NCBI GenBank assembly: GCA_016288855.1
Contig: JAEELJ010000008.1
Span: forward strand, 1-63,094
Direction of reading: 5' to 3'
Source: Acholeplasmatales bacterium
GTDB lineage: Bacteria > Bacillota_I > Bacilli_A > Acholeplasmatales > Anaeroplasmataceae
DNA length: 63,094 nt
Part shown: in pieces, positions 1 to 6,964 of the stretch
Layout: each line of letters starts with the position of its first letter
Numbering within the stretch: the first letter of the stretch is position 1
Program-made: the position numbers and the translations under genes
Notes under the pieces: generated by a model
Seen by the model: the letters and a program-made list of their open reading frames with translations, nothing else
Databases searched by the model: none
Told to the model about the DNA's origin: nothing

Positions 1-304
1 AAATTTCATCGAGATCAAATAATATTTTTGATTCACAAACATCATCTGTAGAATAATGCTCTGGCTCATATCCTAAAATAGATCCATCATCATGTACATA
101 ATAGTCTGTGAACTTCTTAACGAAATCAATATATTTCTTTTCTCCAGTTAATTTATATAATTCAATTAATGAAGTCATCATACAGCCATCAATATAATTC
201 CATCTAGTTGGTTTTCCTAACTTAATAGATTCAATATTCCATAAAGGACGTGCTGGATCTGATGTCATTAACTTATCGATATACTTATCAATAATCTCGT
301 ACAT
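1..304 (-). CDS. Unsaturated glucuronyl/rhamnogalacturonyl hydrolase family (GH88/GH105), N-terminal part, cut by the window edge
   Basis: The minus strand is open from an ATG at 304 to the window edge, giving 101 residues. An AGGAGAGG ribosome-binding site lies just upstream. The segment WNYIDGCMMTSLIELYKLTG, followed by a YYVHDDGSI stretch and a late DLDEI, resembles the first helical hairpins of the YteR/YesR (GH105) family, which hydrolyses unsaturated galacturonyl or rhamnogalacturonyl disaccharides in pectin breakdown. The catalytic aspartate and the alpha/alpha barrel core lie outside the window, so the substrate cannot be assigned. The family call is from memory of the motif. No promoter was identified. 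Confidence 0.65.
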   Translation of the reverse strand, partial: MYEIIDKYIDKLMTSDPARPLWNIESIKLGKPTRWNYIDGCMMTSLIELYKLTGEKKYIDFVKKFTDYYVHDDGSILGYEPEHYSTDDVCESKILFDLDEI

Positions 305-364
305 AATATCACCTCTCCTGCGTAGTTATGATTATTATACAATAAATAATCCATTTTAATCAAG

Positions 365-913
365 TTAGATATTTTTTAATACCTCATTTATTTGAGAAAG
401 TGTAATCTCACCTTCTCTTAACACTTTAATATTATCTCCTGTTAATAATACAACAGTTGATGCAATATTACTTGAATTTGTATTAGTATTATAAATCTTA
501 TCTACTAAATCTTTATACTTTTCATTTATTTCGTCATATTCATTAAGCGGAACAGCTCCACTTTCATTTACTGATGTAGTAAGCATTGGACCATTTTCTT
601 CTAATATAGATAACGCTATTTTATTATTTGGTATTCTAACACCAATAGTTTTATAACCTATTTCTTTAATTACATTATCTTTTGCATTTAAAATTACAGT
701 TAAAGCACCTGGTAGGAACTTATTAATTAAAGCTTCTGCTTCCTTAGTTACAATTGCAATATTCTTAATTTGTTGTAAAGATGCACAAAGACACGCAAGA
801 GGCTTATCAAGTGGTCTATTTTTTATTTCATAGATTCTTTTTATACCATCTTTATCAAATATCTTAGTACCAATACCATATACTGTATCTGTTGGAAATA
901 TAATTACACTCAT
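365..913 (-). CDS. tsaC: Threonylcarbamoyl-AMP synthase (TsaC/YrdC/Sua5 family)
   Basis: This 182-residue protein matches the YrdC fold throughout. It has the N-terminal PTDTVYGIG, the KNRPLDKPL substrate-binding segment, LPGALTVIL, GVRIPNN and a late TTSVNESG segment. The enzyme makes threonylcarbamoyl-AMP from threonine, bicarbonate and ATP for the t6A modification of ANN-decoding tRNAs. The length fits the short TsaC form; the extra C-terminal Sua5 domain seen in B. subtilis YwlC is absent. It follows prmC by one base, an order (prmC then tsaC/ywlC) common in Firmicutes, and is probably co-transcribed with prmC and the Nudix gene. Confidence 0.88.
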   Translation of the reverse strand: MSVIIFPTDTVYGIGTKIFDKDGIKRIYEIKNRPLDKPLACLCASLQQIKNIAIVTKEAEALINKFLPGALTVILNAKDNVIKEIGYKTIGVRIPNNKIALSILEENGPMLTTSVNESGAVPLNEYDEINEKYKDLVDKIYNTNTNSSNIASTVVLLTGDNIKVLREGEITLSQINEVLKNI

Positions 914-914
914 A

Positions 915-1763
915 TTAATCTAGATTGACATAAATAAATGTCATTCTGTCCCTTCCTTCTAAATCCTTTTTAGTTTCAATTCTAGCATTAGGGAAATATT
1001 CTTTCGCAATTGCTTCAATCTCTAATTTCTTATCATAACCATGTTCAAATGCAACTAAAGCTTTATCGTTTAAGTGCTTCTTTAAATCACGTAATATAAT
1101 TCTATAAAATTTTAATCCATCGCTACCACCGAATAATGCAACATTAGGTTCATTGTCTTTTACTAATGGATCTACTATTTCATTATCAGGAATATATGGT
1201 GGATTAGATACAAATATATCAAACTTTAAATCGCCTAAAGGAGCTAGCATATCTCCTTCTTTGAAATCAACATCAACCTCCATCTTTTTCGCATTAGATT
1301 TTGCAATTTCTAGTGCGTTATGAGAAATATCAGTTGCAGTTAATCTCATATTAGGCTCTTCTTTAGCTAGGGTTACTGCAATACATCCAGATCCTGTTGC
1401 TAAATCACAAACATTAACATTTTTACCTTTAAAATATTTATCATACTTTAATAAGACATTTTCAACTAATTCTTCTGTTTCAGGTCTTGGAATTAATACA
1501 TCATTTGTAACATTAAAATCATAACCATAAAAGCATGCATAACCAATTAGATATTGAACTGGTTCATTATGATTTAAATATCTATCATATTTCTTCATGA
1601 ACTTATCTATGACATCACTTGGTATTTCATCCTCTAAAGCTAAGAAAAGCTTAGTATTAGATAAACCAGATGCATCTTCTAATAGCATTAATACTGCAGC
1701 ATCCTCTTTATTATGTTCTATTGCCTCATTTGCATATTTATCAATAAAATCTTTATATTTCAT
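915..1763 (-). CDS. prmC: Release factor glutamine N5-methyltransferase PrmC (HemK)
   Basis: PrmC methylates the GGQ glutamine of peptide-chain release factors. The 282-residue product shows the N-terminal helical domain, the PVQYLIG and LIPRPETEELVE signature, an S-adenosylmethionine motif DLATGSGCIAV, and the catalytic NPPYIP motif. I chose ATG 1763 over an in-frame ATG at 1775 because the AAAGGATG ribosome-binding site overlaps the upstream codon and is well spaced for 1763. This start overlaps the stop of the Nudix gene (ATGA-type overlap), which suggests translational coupling. tsaC follows immediately. prfA, the usual upstream neighbour, is not in the window. Confidence 0.93.
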   Translation of the reverse strand: MKYKDFIDKYANEAIEHNKEDAAVLMLLEDASGLSNTKLFLALEDEIPSDVIDKFMKKYDRYLNHNEPVQYLIGYACFYGYDFNVTNDVLIPRPETEELVENVLLKYDKYFKGKNVNVCDLATGSGCIAVTLAKEEPNMRLTATDISHNALEIAKSNAKKMEVDVDFKEGDMLAPLGDLKFDIFVSNPPYIPDNEIVDPLVKDNEPNVALFGGSDGLKFYRIILRDLKKHLNDKALVAFEHGYDKKLEIEAIAKEYFPNARIETKKDLEGRDRMTFIYVNLD

Positions 1764-2209
1764 ATATAATCCCATCCTTTAAATTCATCATTACTGTAAT
1801 TAAGTTTTATTTTGAAGAAAGGCTCATCAAGTAATAGCATTTTTAAAAACACCTTATCGCCTTCCCATAAATTAAGATTTAATATATCATCAATAGATAC
1901 CCAGACTAAATCACCTTCATCACATTTAATCTCTTTACCAAAGAATGTATTAGATGTATAAAGGTGCATATATTCACTATATTCATCATTTTGGAATAAT
2001 ATCTCACCACGCTTAGTAAATCCATTAAGAAAATATCCAGTTTCTTCTCTTACCTCACATATAAGTGCAACCTCTGGTGTTTCTCCATCTTCAATTTTTC
2101 CACCTACACCAATATATTTACCTTGGTTTAGGTCATTTTCTTTTTTGTTTCTATATAGCATTAAGCATTTATCTTCTTTAAATAAGTAACATAAAACTGT
2201 TTCATTCAT
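1760..2209 (-). CDS. Nudix hydrolase, 8-oxo-dGTP diphosphatase-like
   Basis: A full Nudix box is visible: GGKIEDGETPEVAL, then REETGY (pattern Gx5Ex7REUxEExGU). It is embedded in a 149-residue protein starting MNETVLCYLFKEDKCLMLYRN. That N-terminus and the GKYIGVGGKIE context resemble the MutT/YtkD-like 8-oxo-(d)GTP diphosphatases of Firmicutes, but substrate cannot be read from the box. ATG 2209 was preferred to two upstream ATGs because TGGTGAATCTT provides the only reasonable ribosome-binding site. Its stop overlaps the start of prmC. Confidence 0.82.
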   Translation of the reverse strand: MNETVLCYLFKEDKCLMLYRNKKENDLNQGKYIGVGGKIEDGETPEVALICEVREETGYFLNGFTKRGEILFQNDEYSEYMHLYTSNTFFGKEIKCDEGDLVWVSIDDILNLNLWEGDKVFLKMLLLDEPFFKIKLNYSNDEFKGWDYI

Positions 2210-2260
2210 AAGATTCACCATAAAAATTGTAGCACACTTGTTATTATTTTTAAACAAAAT

Positions 2261-2284
2261 AAAAAGGAGGTCATATTAACCTCC
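2261..2284 (-). terminator. Rho-independent terminator after the FakA-like domain gene
   Basis: GGAGGT and ACCTCC arms (2266-2284) flank a 7-base loop. On the minus strand they are followed by a run of Ts. It lies 9 bases past the stop of the 87-residue gene and also separates it from the Nudix-prmC-tsaC unit. Confidence 0.75.
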
Positions 2285-2292
2285 CAAATATC

Positions 2293-2556
2293 TTAGCCCT
2301 TTAAGCCTCTTGCTTGTCTATCCATATCTTCAATAACGATATCATAGATTTCGCCTAATGTTCTACAATATTTTAATACTTCCCATGGTTCATTTGTATG
2401 GAAATGAATTTTAACTAAATCTTCATCACCAACTATTAATGTACAATCACCTTTAAAGTTTTCTTCAAAATATTCAGTCATTTTATCAGGATCTAGGTTT
2501 TCTCCCTCTACTAATAACTGTGTATCATATCTAAATTCAATTGACTGTTCTGCCAT
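2293..2556 (-). CDS. Orphan FakA/YloV-type DAK domain ('kinase to dihydroxyacetone kinase'-like), 87 aa
   Basis: The small protein contains IEFRYDTQLLVEG, GDCTLIVGDEDLVKIHFHTN and IVIEDMDRQ. These match the domain that follows the DhaL kinase domain in fatty-acid kinase subunit FakA (YloV), where the equivalent reads roughly YCTEFM...GDSLVVVGDDDLVKVHVHT...IENMREQ. No kinase domain is attached and no frame continues into one on either side, so it is a complete stand-alone protein. Its start is supported by GGAGGATTTAGT before ATG, and a terminator follows. Function unknown. It might act with a FakA/FakB system, since a DegV/FakB protein is encoded at 26079-26930. That link is inference. Confidence 0.6.
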   Translation of the reverse strand: MAEQSIEFRYDTQLLVEGENLDPDKMTEYFEENFKGDCTLIVGDEDLVKIHFHTNEPWEVLKYCRTLGEIYDIVIEDMDRQARGLKG

Positions 2557-2674
2557 ACTAAATCCTCCAAAATTATAAACTAATTATATACTAGCATTTT
2601 GAATAATTCAAGACAATAAATGATATTTATTAGTCATAACTAACTAATTTAGATAACATTATATAACTGAGTCC

Positions 2675-2713
2675 AAAAAAATGAGCCGATATATCAATAA
2701 TCTGGCTCATTTT
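2675..2713 (-). terminator. Terminator of the DUF2130 gene
   Basis: AAATGAGCC and GGCTCATTTT arms enclose an AT-rich loop directly after the stop of the DUF2130 gene. They are followed on the minus strand by a T-run (2675-2680 on the plus strand reads As). Confidence 0.75.
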
Positions 2714-2720
2714 CTAATAA

Positions 2721-4292
2721 TTAGTCTAATTTTTCAATCTTTTTTATATCTCTATTTAATTTTATTTCGAATGTATTTATCTTTTCTTCTATCTTTTGGA
2801 TATAAGATATTGCAATATGATCACAGGTTTGACTTATCTTTTCTGATGCATCTTTAATAGCTTGATTATTTTTGATTATATCAGATAAATCTTTTTCTAA
2901 TAATATTAATTGCTTATCTAAATATGTATTCTTTATTGATTGGAAATCAGATAATATATCTAATTTATCCTTTAAATCAATTTCTTCCTTTGCTTTCTTT
3001 AATATTAAATCACTATATCTTTTAGATAAAGATGTAATAATATTTAAGAATGTCATTAAATATGCAGGTCTTACAACATACATATCAGGATATTCTCTAA
3101 CCTTCCACATTGGCAATGCATTTGGCTTATCCATTTCTAGGTTAGATACTAATACTGCATATTTACATGTTTTCTTATTTCTATTCTTATCAAGCTTCTT
3201 ATAATAGCTTTCATTAGTCTTCTTATTTACGGAATCTGGATTCTCATCCTTCATATCCATACAAATAGATGTTATTTCTTCATAATCATTATGACTAGGA
3301 GTTGCGTAACAACGGAAAATATAATCCGCCTTAGAGCCATTATTTTCTCCTTCTTCTTTAATAACATCATTATCCTTAGTCCATGTACAGCATTCAAATC
3401 CATTTTGGAATGCTTCTTTTACAGTATTATCACACCAAGCTTCTAAATCCTCACCTGTTTGTTTAACATTAAGTGATGCTTTTTGACGTTGTAATAAATT
3501 TATTTCATCATCCTTTTTTCTAAGCTCAACATTAAATTCTTCTTTTAATTCATTAGTTTTCTTTTCTATTTCTAATAAATGAGCAGCTTTAGTTTTTTCA
3601 AGCTCACGCTCATTATTATTCAAAGAATTAATATATTCTTGTTCTCTTTTTGAAATAATAGAATCATATCTATTAGTAAGTTCTAATTCTTTTTCTTTTA
3701 TTTTAGCTTCAAATAATTTATTATTAGATTCCATTTGATGTATTAAATCATAAATTCTTTTTTCAAATGTTGCCTTTTGTTCCTGAAGTAGCATTTCTTG
3801 CTTATTCTTTTCAAAAGTTTTTATATTATCTAATTCATTTTTTAAATTATTTAATTCCTCATCAAATCTATTCTTTTGCTCTTGTAATAATAAATCAGTT
3901 CTAGATTTTTCTGTTTGTCTATTAATATCTAATTCATTCTTTAATTTATTAATTTCATCTTTATGAACTGCATTAAGCTTATTAATTTCTTCATTTAATT
4001 TCTCTTTTGACCTATCATTTTGGCTTTCTATTTGATTTTTTAGATCTTTTATTTGTAATTCATAATCGCTTCTATTTTTATCAATTATAGCCTTATTTTG
4101 GATATCTAAGACGTTTTTGTATTCTTCTAGCTTCTTTTTATATACTAAATCAGTACCTTTAGATATTGCTTCTTCTAAGGCAACTGTATCAAATTCCTTT
4201 AATTCTCTTAAATCAATTATATCTCCTTTAATACCATCTGATTCAAGTACTAATGTATTCTTATCTCTTACTGAAACTTCTAGCTTTTTCAT
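2721..4292 (-). CDS. DUF2130 family protein: long coiled coil plus PD-(D/E)xK nuclease-like C-terminal domain
   Basis: The 523-residue product has a short N-terminal region, a charged, heptad-rich coiled coil from about residue 55 to 270, and a compact domain from about 280 to 420. The last contains GEDLEAW, GSKADYIF and CMDMKDEN, the order expected for the DUF2130 family. That family is proposed to carry a restriction-endonuclease-like fold; the acidic residue D323 and the D346-x-K348 pair are candidate active-site positions. A second helical stretch follows to the C-terminus. No membrane segment is seen. GGAGG precedes the ATG. It stands alone between two terminators, directly downstream of two tandem small RNAs. 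Its biological role is unknown. Confidence 0.75.
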   Translation of the reverse strand: MKKLEVSVRDKNTLVLESDGIKGDIIDLRELKEFDTVALEEAISKGTDLVYKKKLEEYKNVLDIQNKAIIDKNRSDYELQIKDLKNQIESQNDRSKEKLNEEINKLNAVHKDEINKLKNELDINRQTEKSRTDLLLQEQKNRFDEELNNLKNELDNIKTFEKNKQEMLLQEQKATFEKRIYDLIHQMESNNKLFEAKIKEKELELTNRYDSIISKREQEYINSLNNNERELEKTKAAHLLEIEKKTNELKEEFNVELRKKDDEINLLQRQKASLNVKQTGEDLEAWCDNTVKEAFQNGFECCTWTKDNDVIKEEGENNGSKADYIFRCYATPSHNDYEEITSICMDMKDENPDSVNKKTNESYYKKLDKNRNKKTCKYAVLVSNLEMDKPNALPMWKVREYPDMYVVRPAYLMTFLNIITSLSKRYSDLILKKAKEEIDLKDKLDILSDFQSIKNTYLDKQLILLEKDLSDIIKNNQAIKDASEKISQTCDHIAISYIQKIEEKINTFEIKLNRDIKKIEKLD

Positions 4293-4365
4293 TTAAATAA
4301 CCTCCTCGATATATAAATATTATAGTTAAAAAAATATATTATCGCTAATTATATTTAAATATTTT

Positions 4366-4504
4366 TATATAAAAACAGAAGCACCCGAAATCCGGGTGCT
4401 TCCTTTCCAGTGTGTTTTAAGTCTTTCCGACTTTTATAGAGATGTTAATAGTGTCCATAGCGATTGCTACTTTGGAGGCACTCAGGCACTCCCTCACTAT
4501 CTTC
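4366..4504 (-). ncRNA. Small structured RNA, copy A of a tandem pair (unassigned family)
   Basis: The transcript should start near 4504, 7 bases after a TATAAT box (4511-4516). It ends at a strong GC-rich hairpin (arms 4378-4387 and 4393-4402) followed by Ts. Visible stems are ATAGTG/CACTAT (4495-4500 with 4448-4453), TAGC/GCTA (4466-4469 with 4458-4461) and AAGTC/GACTT (4429-4433 with 4419-4423). No coding frame with a ribosome-binding site is present. Copy B, 190 bases upstream, has the same architecture with compensatory changes. The family is not one I recognise. A riboswitch acting on the DUF2130 gene was considered, but each copy has its own promoter and terminator. Confidence 0.7.
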
Positions 4505-4510
4505 ACCTGT

Positions 4511-4516
4511 ATTATA
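4511..4516 (-). promoter_or_regulatory. -10 box of small RNA copy A
   Basis: TATAAT on the minus strand sits exactly 11 bases before the conserved TAGTGAGG of the RNA, the same distance as in copy B. A convincing -35 at 17 bases is not seen; a weak TACATT lies there. Confidence 0.55.
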
Positions 4517-4564
4517 AACTATGAATGTAGACAAATGTAGGACAAAATAAAAAAATTGTTATAT

Positions 4565-4694
4565 AAACAGAAAGCACCCGATATTCGGGTGCTTCCTTTT
4601 CCAGTGTTTTATAGTCTTTACGACTTTTGTTAATTGATTAGTGTCCATGACCTCTGTCATTTCTCTGGCACTCAGGCTCAGCCTCACTAATTGC
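4565..4694 (-). ncRNA. Small structured RNA, copy B of a tandem pair (unassigned family)
   Basis: The transcript is predicted from about 4694 to 4565. An outer stem TTAGTG/CACTAA (4685-4690 with 4638-4643) encloses an AGGC/GCCT hairpin and a stem ATGAC/GTCAT (4656-4660 with 4647-4651). A small AGTC/GACT hairpin (4622-4625 with 4613-4616) follows, and then a terminator hairpin (4572-4580 with 4586-4594). Shared with copy A are TAGTGAGG, GCCTGAGTGCC, ATGGACACTA, AAAAGTC, AAAGACT and ACTGGAAA, plus the GAAGCACCCG-type terminator arm. The differing positions in the outer and ATGAC stems keep pairing, which supports a selected RNA structure. Confidence 0.75.
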
Positions 4695-4700
4695 AACTAC

Positions 4701-4729
4701 ATAATAAGATATTTTTTCTCATTTGTAAA
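4701..4729 (-). promoter_or_regulatory. Sigma-A-type promoter of small RNA copy B
   Basis: On the minus strand TTTACA (4724-4729) and TATTAT (4701-4706) are separated by exactly 17 bases. The conserved RNA begins 11 bases after the -10 box. Confidence 0.75.
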
Positions 4730-4744
4730 GCACTAATTTTTTAA

Positions 4745-4769
4745 TAAAAAATCTTGTACTATGTACAAG
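4745..4769 (-). terminator. Terminator after the GNAT pair
   Basis: CTTGTAC and GTACAAG (4753-4769) form a 7-bp stem with a 3-base loop. T-runs lie on both sides, so it could act in both directions; on the minus strand it ends the acetyltransferase unit. Confidence 0.65.
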
Positions 4770-4897
4770 TTTTTTTATTATATCTTTTATTTATATATTG
4801 ACTACATAAAAATGCATATTTTATTGCTAATTCGATAACTTTTATGTTTCTATTATACCATATTATCATATCTAATAAAATATATTTTATTAGGAAT

Positions 4898-5341
4898 TTA
4901 AATTTTTAATTCCATTGTAAAATGTGGTATTCCATCCTCTAAAAATTCATTACCTATAGTCTTAAATCCTACTTTATTGTAAAAGGGGATAGCATAAGTT
5001 TGTGCATGTATTGTAATAGTATTATCAAGCTTTAAATCAGTAATTAATTTTATTGCTTCCTTAAGTAAAATTAATCCTATATTTTTACCTCTATATTCTT
5101 TTTTAACTATAACCCTTCCTATAGAAGATGTATTTAAATACATATTCTTAGGAATTACTCTTAAATAAGCTATTATTTCATCATTATTTTTATAGAACAT
5201 GTGATAACTATTTTTATCCACATCATCTATATCTAAATATGGGCAATTTTGTTCAACAATAAATACCTCACATCTTAATTTATATATAGAATATAATTCA
5301 TCTAATGATAATTTATAAAATTCTTTACAAACAAGTTCCAT
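4898..5341 (-). CDS. elaA: GNAT acetyltransferase, ElaA-like
   Basis: The N-terminus LYSIYKLRCEVFIVEQNCPY, followed by DIDDVDKNSYH, is the ElaA signature (LYxLLxLRxxVFxVEQxCPYxDxDxxDxxxxH). The GNAT core IGRVIVKKEYRGKNIGLILL holds the acetyl-CoA-binding R/QxxGxG/A-type loop, here RGKNIG. At 147 residues the length is normal. The in vivo substrate of ElaA proteins is unknown. The start overlaps the stop of the second GNAT gene upstream, so the two are probably translated from one message. Confidence 0.82.
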   Translation of the reverse strand: MELVCKEFYKLSLDELYSIYKLRCEVFIVEQNCPYLDIDDVDKNSYHMFYKNNDEIIAYLRVIPKNMYLNTSSIGRVIVKKEYRGKNIGLILLKEAIKLITDLKLDNTITIHAQTYAIPFYNKVGFKTIGNEFLEDGIPHFTMELKI

Positions 5342-5808
5342 TAATCTAATATTATCTCCATTTGAGTTTCTTTAACCTTAAATCCCATATTGTTATAGAA
5401 TTTCTTAGCATTATCATTGCCTTCCCAAACATTTAGGGTTACTTCATAGCATCCAATCTTTTTGGCATAAGCTTTAACATAATCAATTAATGAAGATCCA
5501 ATATGTAATCCTCTCATTCCTTCTTTAACACATAAATCATCTATATATAAGATTTTATGCTTTTGCATATTAATAGATGTTGTGACCTTTATTTGACAGA
5601 ATGCATAGCCTAATACTTCATCTTTAGAATCAACATATACAAATATGGGTGTTGCATCATTAGATATTATTTCTTTTAAATCATTATCATCATATTTAGT
5701 TGTGCCTTTAGCAAAAATATCTGGTCTTATATTATAATGTAGATTTAATACTTCACTTAATAGCTCTTTTAATGTATTTATATCTTTTTCTTTTGCACGT
5801 CTTATCAT
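5341..5808 (-). CDS. GNAT family N-acetyltransferase
   Basis: The 155-residue protein begins MIRRAKEKDINTLKELLSEV. It contains a YIDDLCVKEGMRGLHIGSSL segment with the acetyl-CoA loop RGLHIG, then a LNVWEGNDNAKKFYNNMGFK segment. That is the complete GNAT fold from strand beta-1 to the FYxxxGF C-terminal motif. It is closest in style to RimI/PhnO-like acetyltransferases, but the substrate cannot be assigned. It heads a two-gene unit with the ElaA-like gene. A perfect 18-bp palindrome lies in its promoter region (5837-5854). Confidence 0.8.
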   Translation of the reverse strand: MIRRAKEKDINTLKELLSEVLNLHYNIRPDIFAKGTTKYDDNDLKEIISNDATPIFVYVDSKDEVLGYAFCQIKVTTSINMQKHKILYIDDLCVKEGMRGLHIGSSLIDYVKAYAKKIGCYEVTLNVWEGNDNAKKFYNNMGFKVKETQMEIILD

Positions 5809-5836
5809 TATATCACCAAGTCTTATTATATCATAA

Positions 5837-5854
5837 AAGATACTTAAGTATCTT
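5837..5854. promoter_or_regulatory. 18-bp perfect palindrome in the GNAT promoter region
   Basis: AAGATACTTAAGTATCTT reads identically on both strands. It lies just upstream of a TATAAT-type -10 box for the minus-strand acetyltransferase genes, about where a -35 element would be, so it is a plausible repressor operator. Confidence 0.45.
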
Positions 5855-5907
5855 ATATTATATATAGGAATAAAATGAAGCTATATATTATATATAATAG
5901 GATAGGA

Positions 5908-6834
5908 TTAATCGAACAATGTATGAACATCATTTATATATGATTCCATTTTTGCTTCTTTTATAATATCATCTTCTTCTATATCTCCTATTAATAAAGG
6001 AGAATATTTATTATGATTTTTATAATTCTTTTTTACTAAATCATATGAATAATTTGCATAACAATATCTACAATTATGTAGACATGTATTATATTGACCT
6101 ATATCATTTGTAATTAAGCAATTACAGCCTTTTCTAAATCCTTTAATGTTTTTATTTAATGATATTTGAAGTGCTTCTTCTATAATCTCTTTTGTCATAC
6201 ATCCATTTGTTGTAATTCCATATTTTTGGTATTTACTATTTTCTAAGCATAATCTTAATACCATTCCATTCTCTTTTGCGATAGGAATGAATGCTTGAAT
6301 TAAAGATTCTTCTTCACTTGGGCTTGGGGCTTTTAGGTCTTTAGCATTCTTTTTCACTTTATCATAAATATCTAAAAAAGATATTGTAACTGAAGTTGTA
6401 TACCCTCTTAAGAGGGTAAGAAGGCGCCTGAATGCTCTAATATGCTTTTCTACTGTCCATTCATCATTAATTATTACAGGATCATATCTTAAATGAATTT
6501 TTTCTTTTCCTATGATGCAAGAAAGTTTTTTAAATGATTCAATTATTTCCTTTTTATCAGGAACATTTACTTCTATGTCTTTACCATATGGTGTAATTGT
6601 TACAAACCAAAACATTCTAAATTTTTTTAGTTTATCAATATATTTAAGCATAGGTGTAGGATTTTTTGTACAAAAAACTAATACATCTACTACACTAGGA
6701 TCTAATATGTATTTTGTTACTTGTTTAGGAAAATATGGGTTTCTAACGTAACAAAAGCCCTCATTTATTCTATTCATAAACCATTCTGAATAGAATGCAG
6801 GAATATCGGTTCTTTGACCTGTGTTTATAATCAT
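5908..6834 (-). CDS. DUF1848 family protein with C-terminal radical-SAM-like cysteine motif
   Basis: The 308-residue protein follows DUF1848 closely: GQRTDIPAFYSEWFMNR near the start, VRNPYFPKQV, VFCTKNPTPML, WFVTITPYGK, and HLRYDPVII. Near the C-terminus CLHNCRYCYANY gives CxxxCxxC, the spacing of a radical-SAM [4Fe-4S] site, preceded by further cysteines (GCNCL). The reaction is unknown. ATG 6834 is chosen over ATG 6855 because GGAGGTG lies between them and is correctly spaced only for 6834. It appears monocistronic, with guaA and its terminator upstream. Confidence 0.8.
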   Translation of the reverse strand: MIINTGQRTDIPAFYSEWFMNRINEGFCYVRNPYFPKQVTKYILDPSVVDVLVFCTKNPTPMLKYIDKLKKFRMFWFVTITPYGKDIEVNVPDKKEIIESFKKLSCIIGKEKIHLRYDPVIINDEWTVEKHIRAFRRLLTLLRGYTTSVTISFLDIYDKVKKNAKDLKAPSPSEEESLIQAFIPIAKENGMVLRLCLENSKYQKYGITTNGCMTKEIIEEALQISLNKNIKGFRKGCNCLITNDIGQYNTCLHNCRYCYANYSYDLVKKNYKNHNKYSPLLIGDIEEDDIIKEAKMESYINDVHTLFD

Positions 6835-6919
6835 AGTAAATGCACCTCCATTCAATTTTAATTATAGCTTAATTTTTTATTTTTATGATTTATCATTATT
6901 ATTTTATTTATAAATAATT

Positions 6920-6957
6920 AAAAAGCCGTAAATTTGCAAATTTATGCAAATTACGGC
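6920..6957 (-). terminator. Terminator of the purK-guaA operon
   Basis: A long stem, GCCGTAA-TTTGC paired with GCAAA-TTACGGC with one bulged base (6925-6957), follows the guaA stop by 8 bases. It is followed by TTTT on the minus strand. Confidence 0.85.
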
Positions 6958-6964
6958 ATATTTA

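Noticed and set aside
1760-1763. Recoded UGA (Mycoplasma-type code)
   Set aside because: UGA ends the Nudix gene at its ATGA overlap with prmC, and tryptophans in the same proteins are UGG, so the standard bacterial code applies.
4366-4694. Tandem riboswitch controlling the DUF2130 gene
   Set aside because: Each copy has its own -10 box at the same distance and its own terminator, which fits separate RNAs better than one leader. It is not fully excluded.
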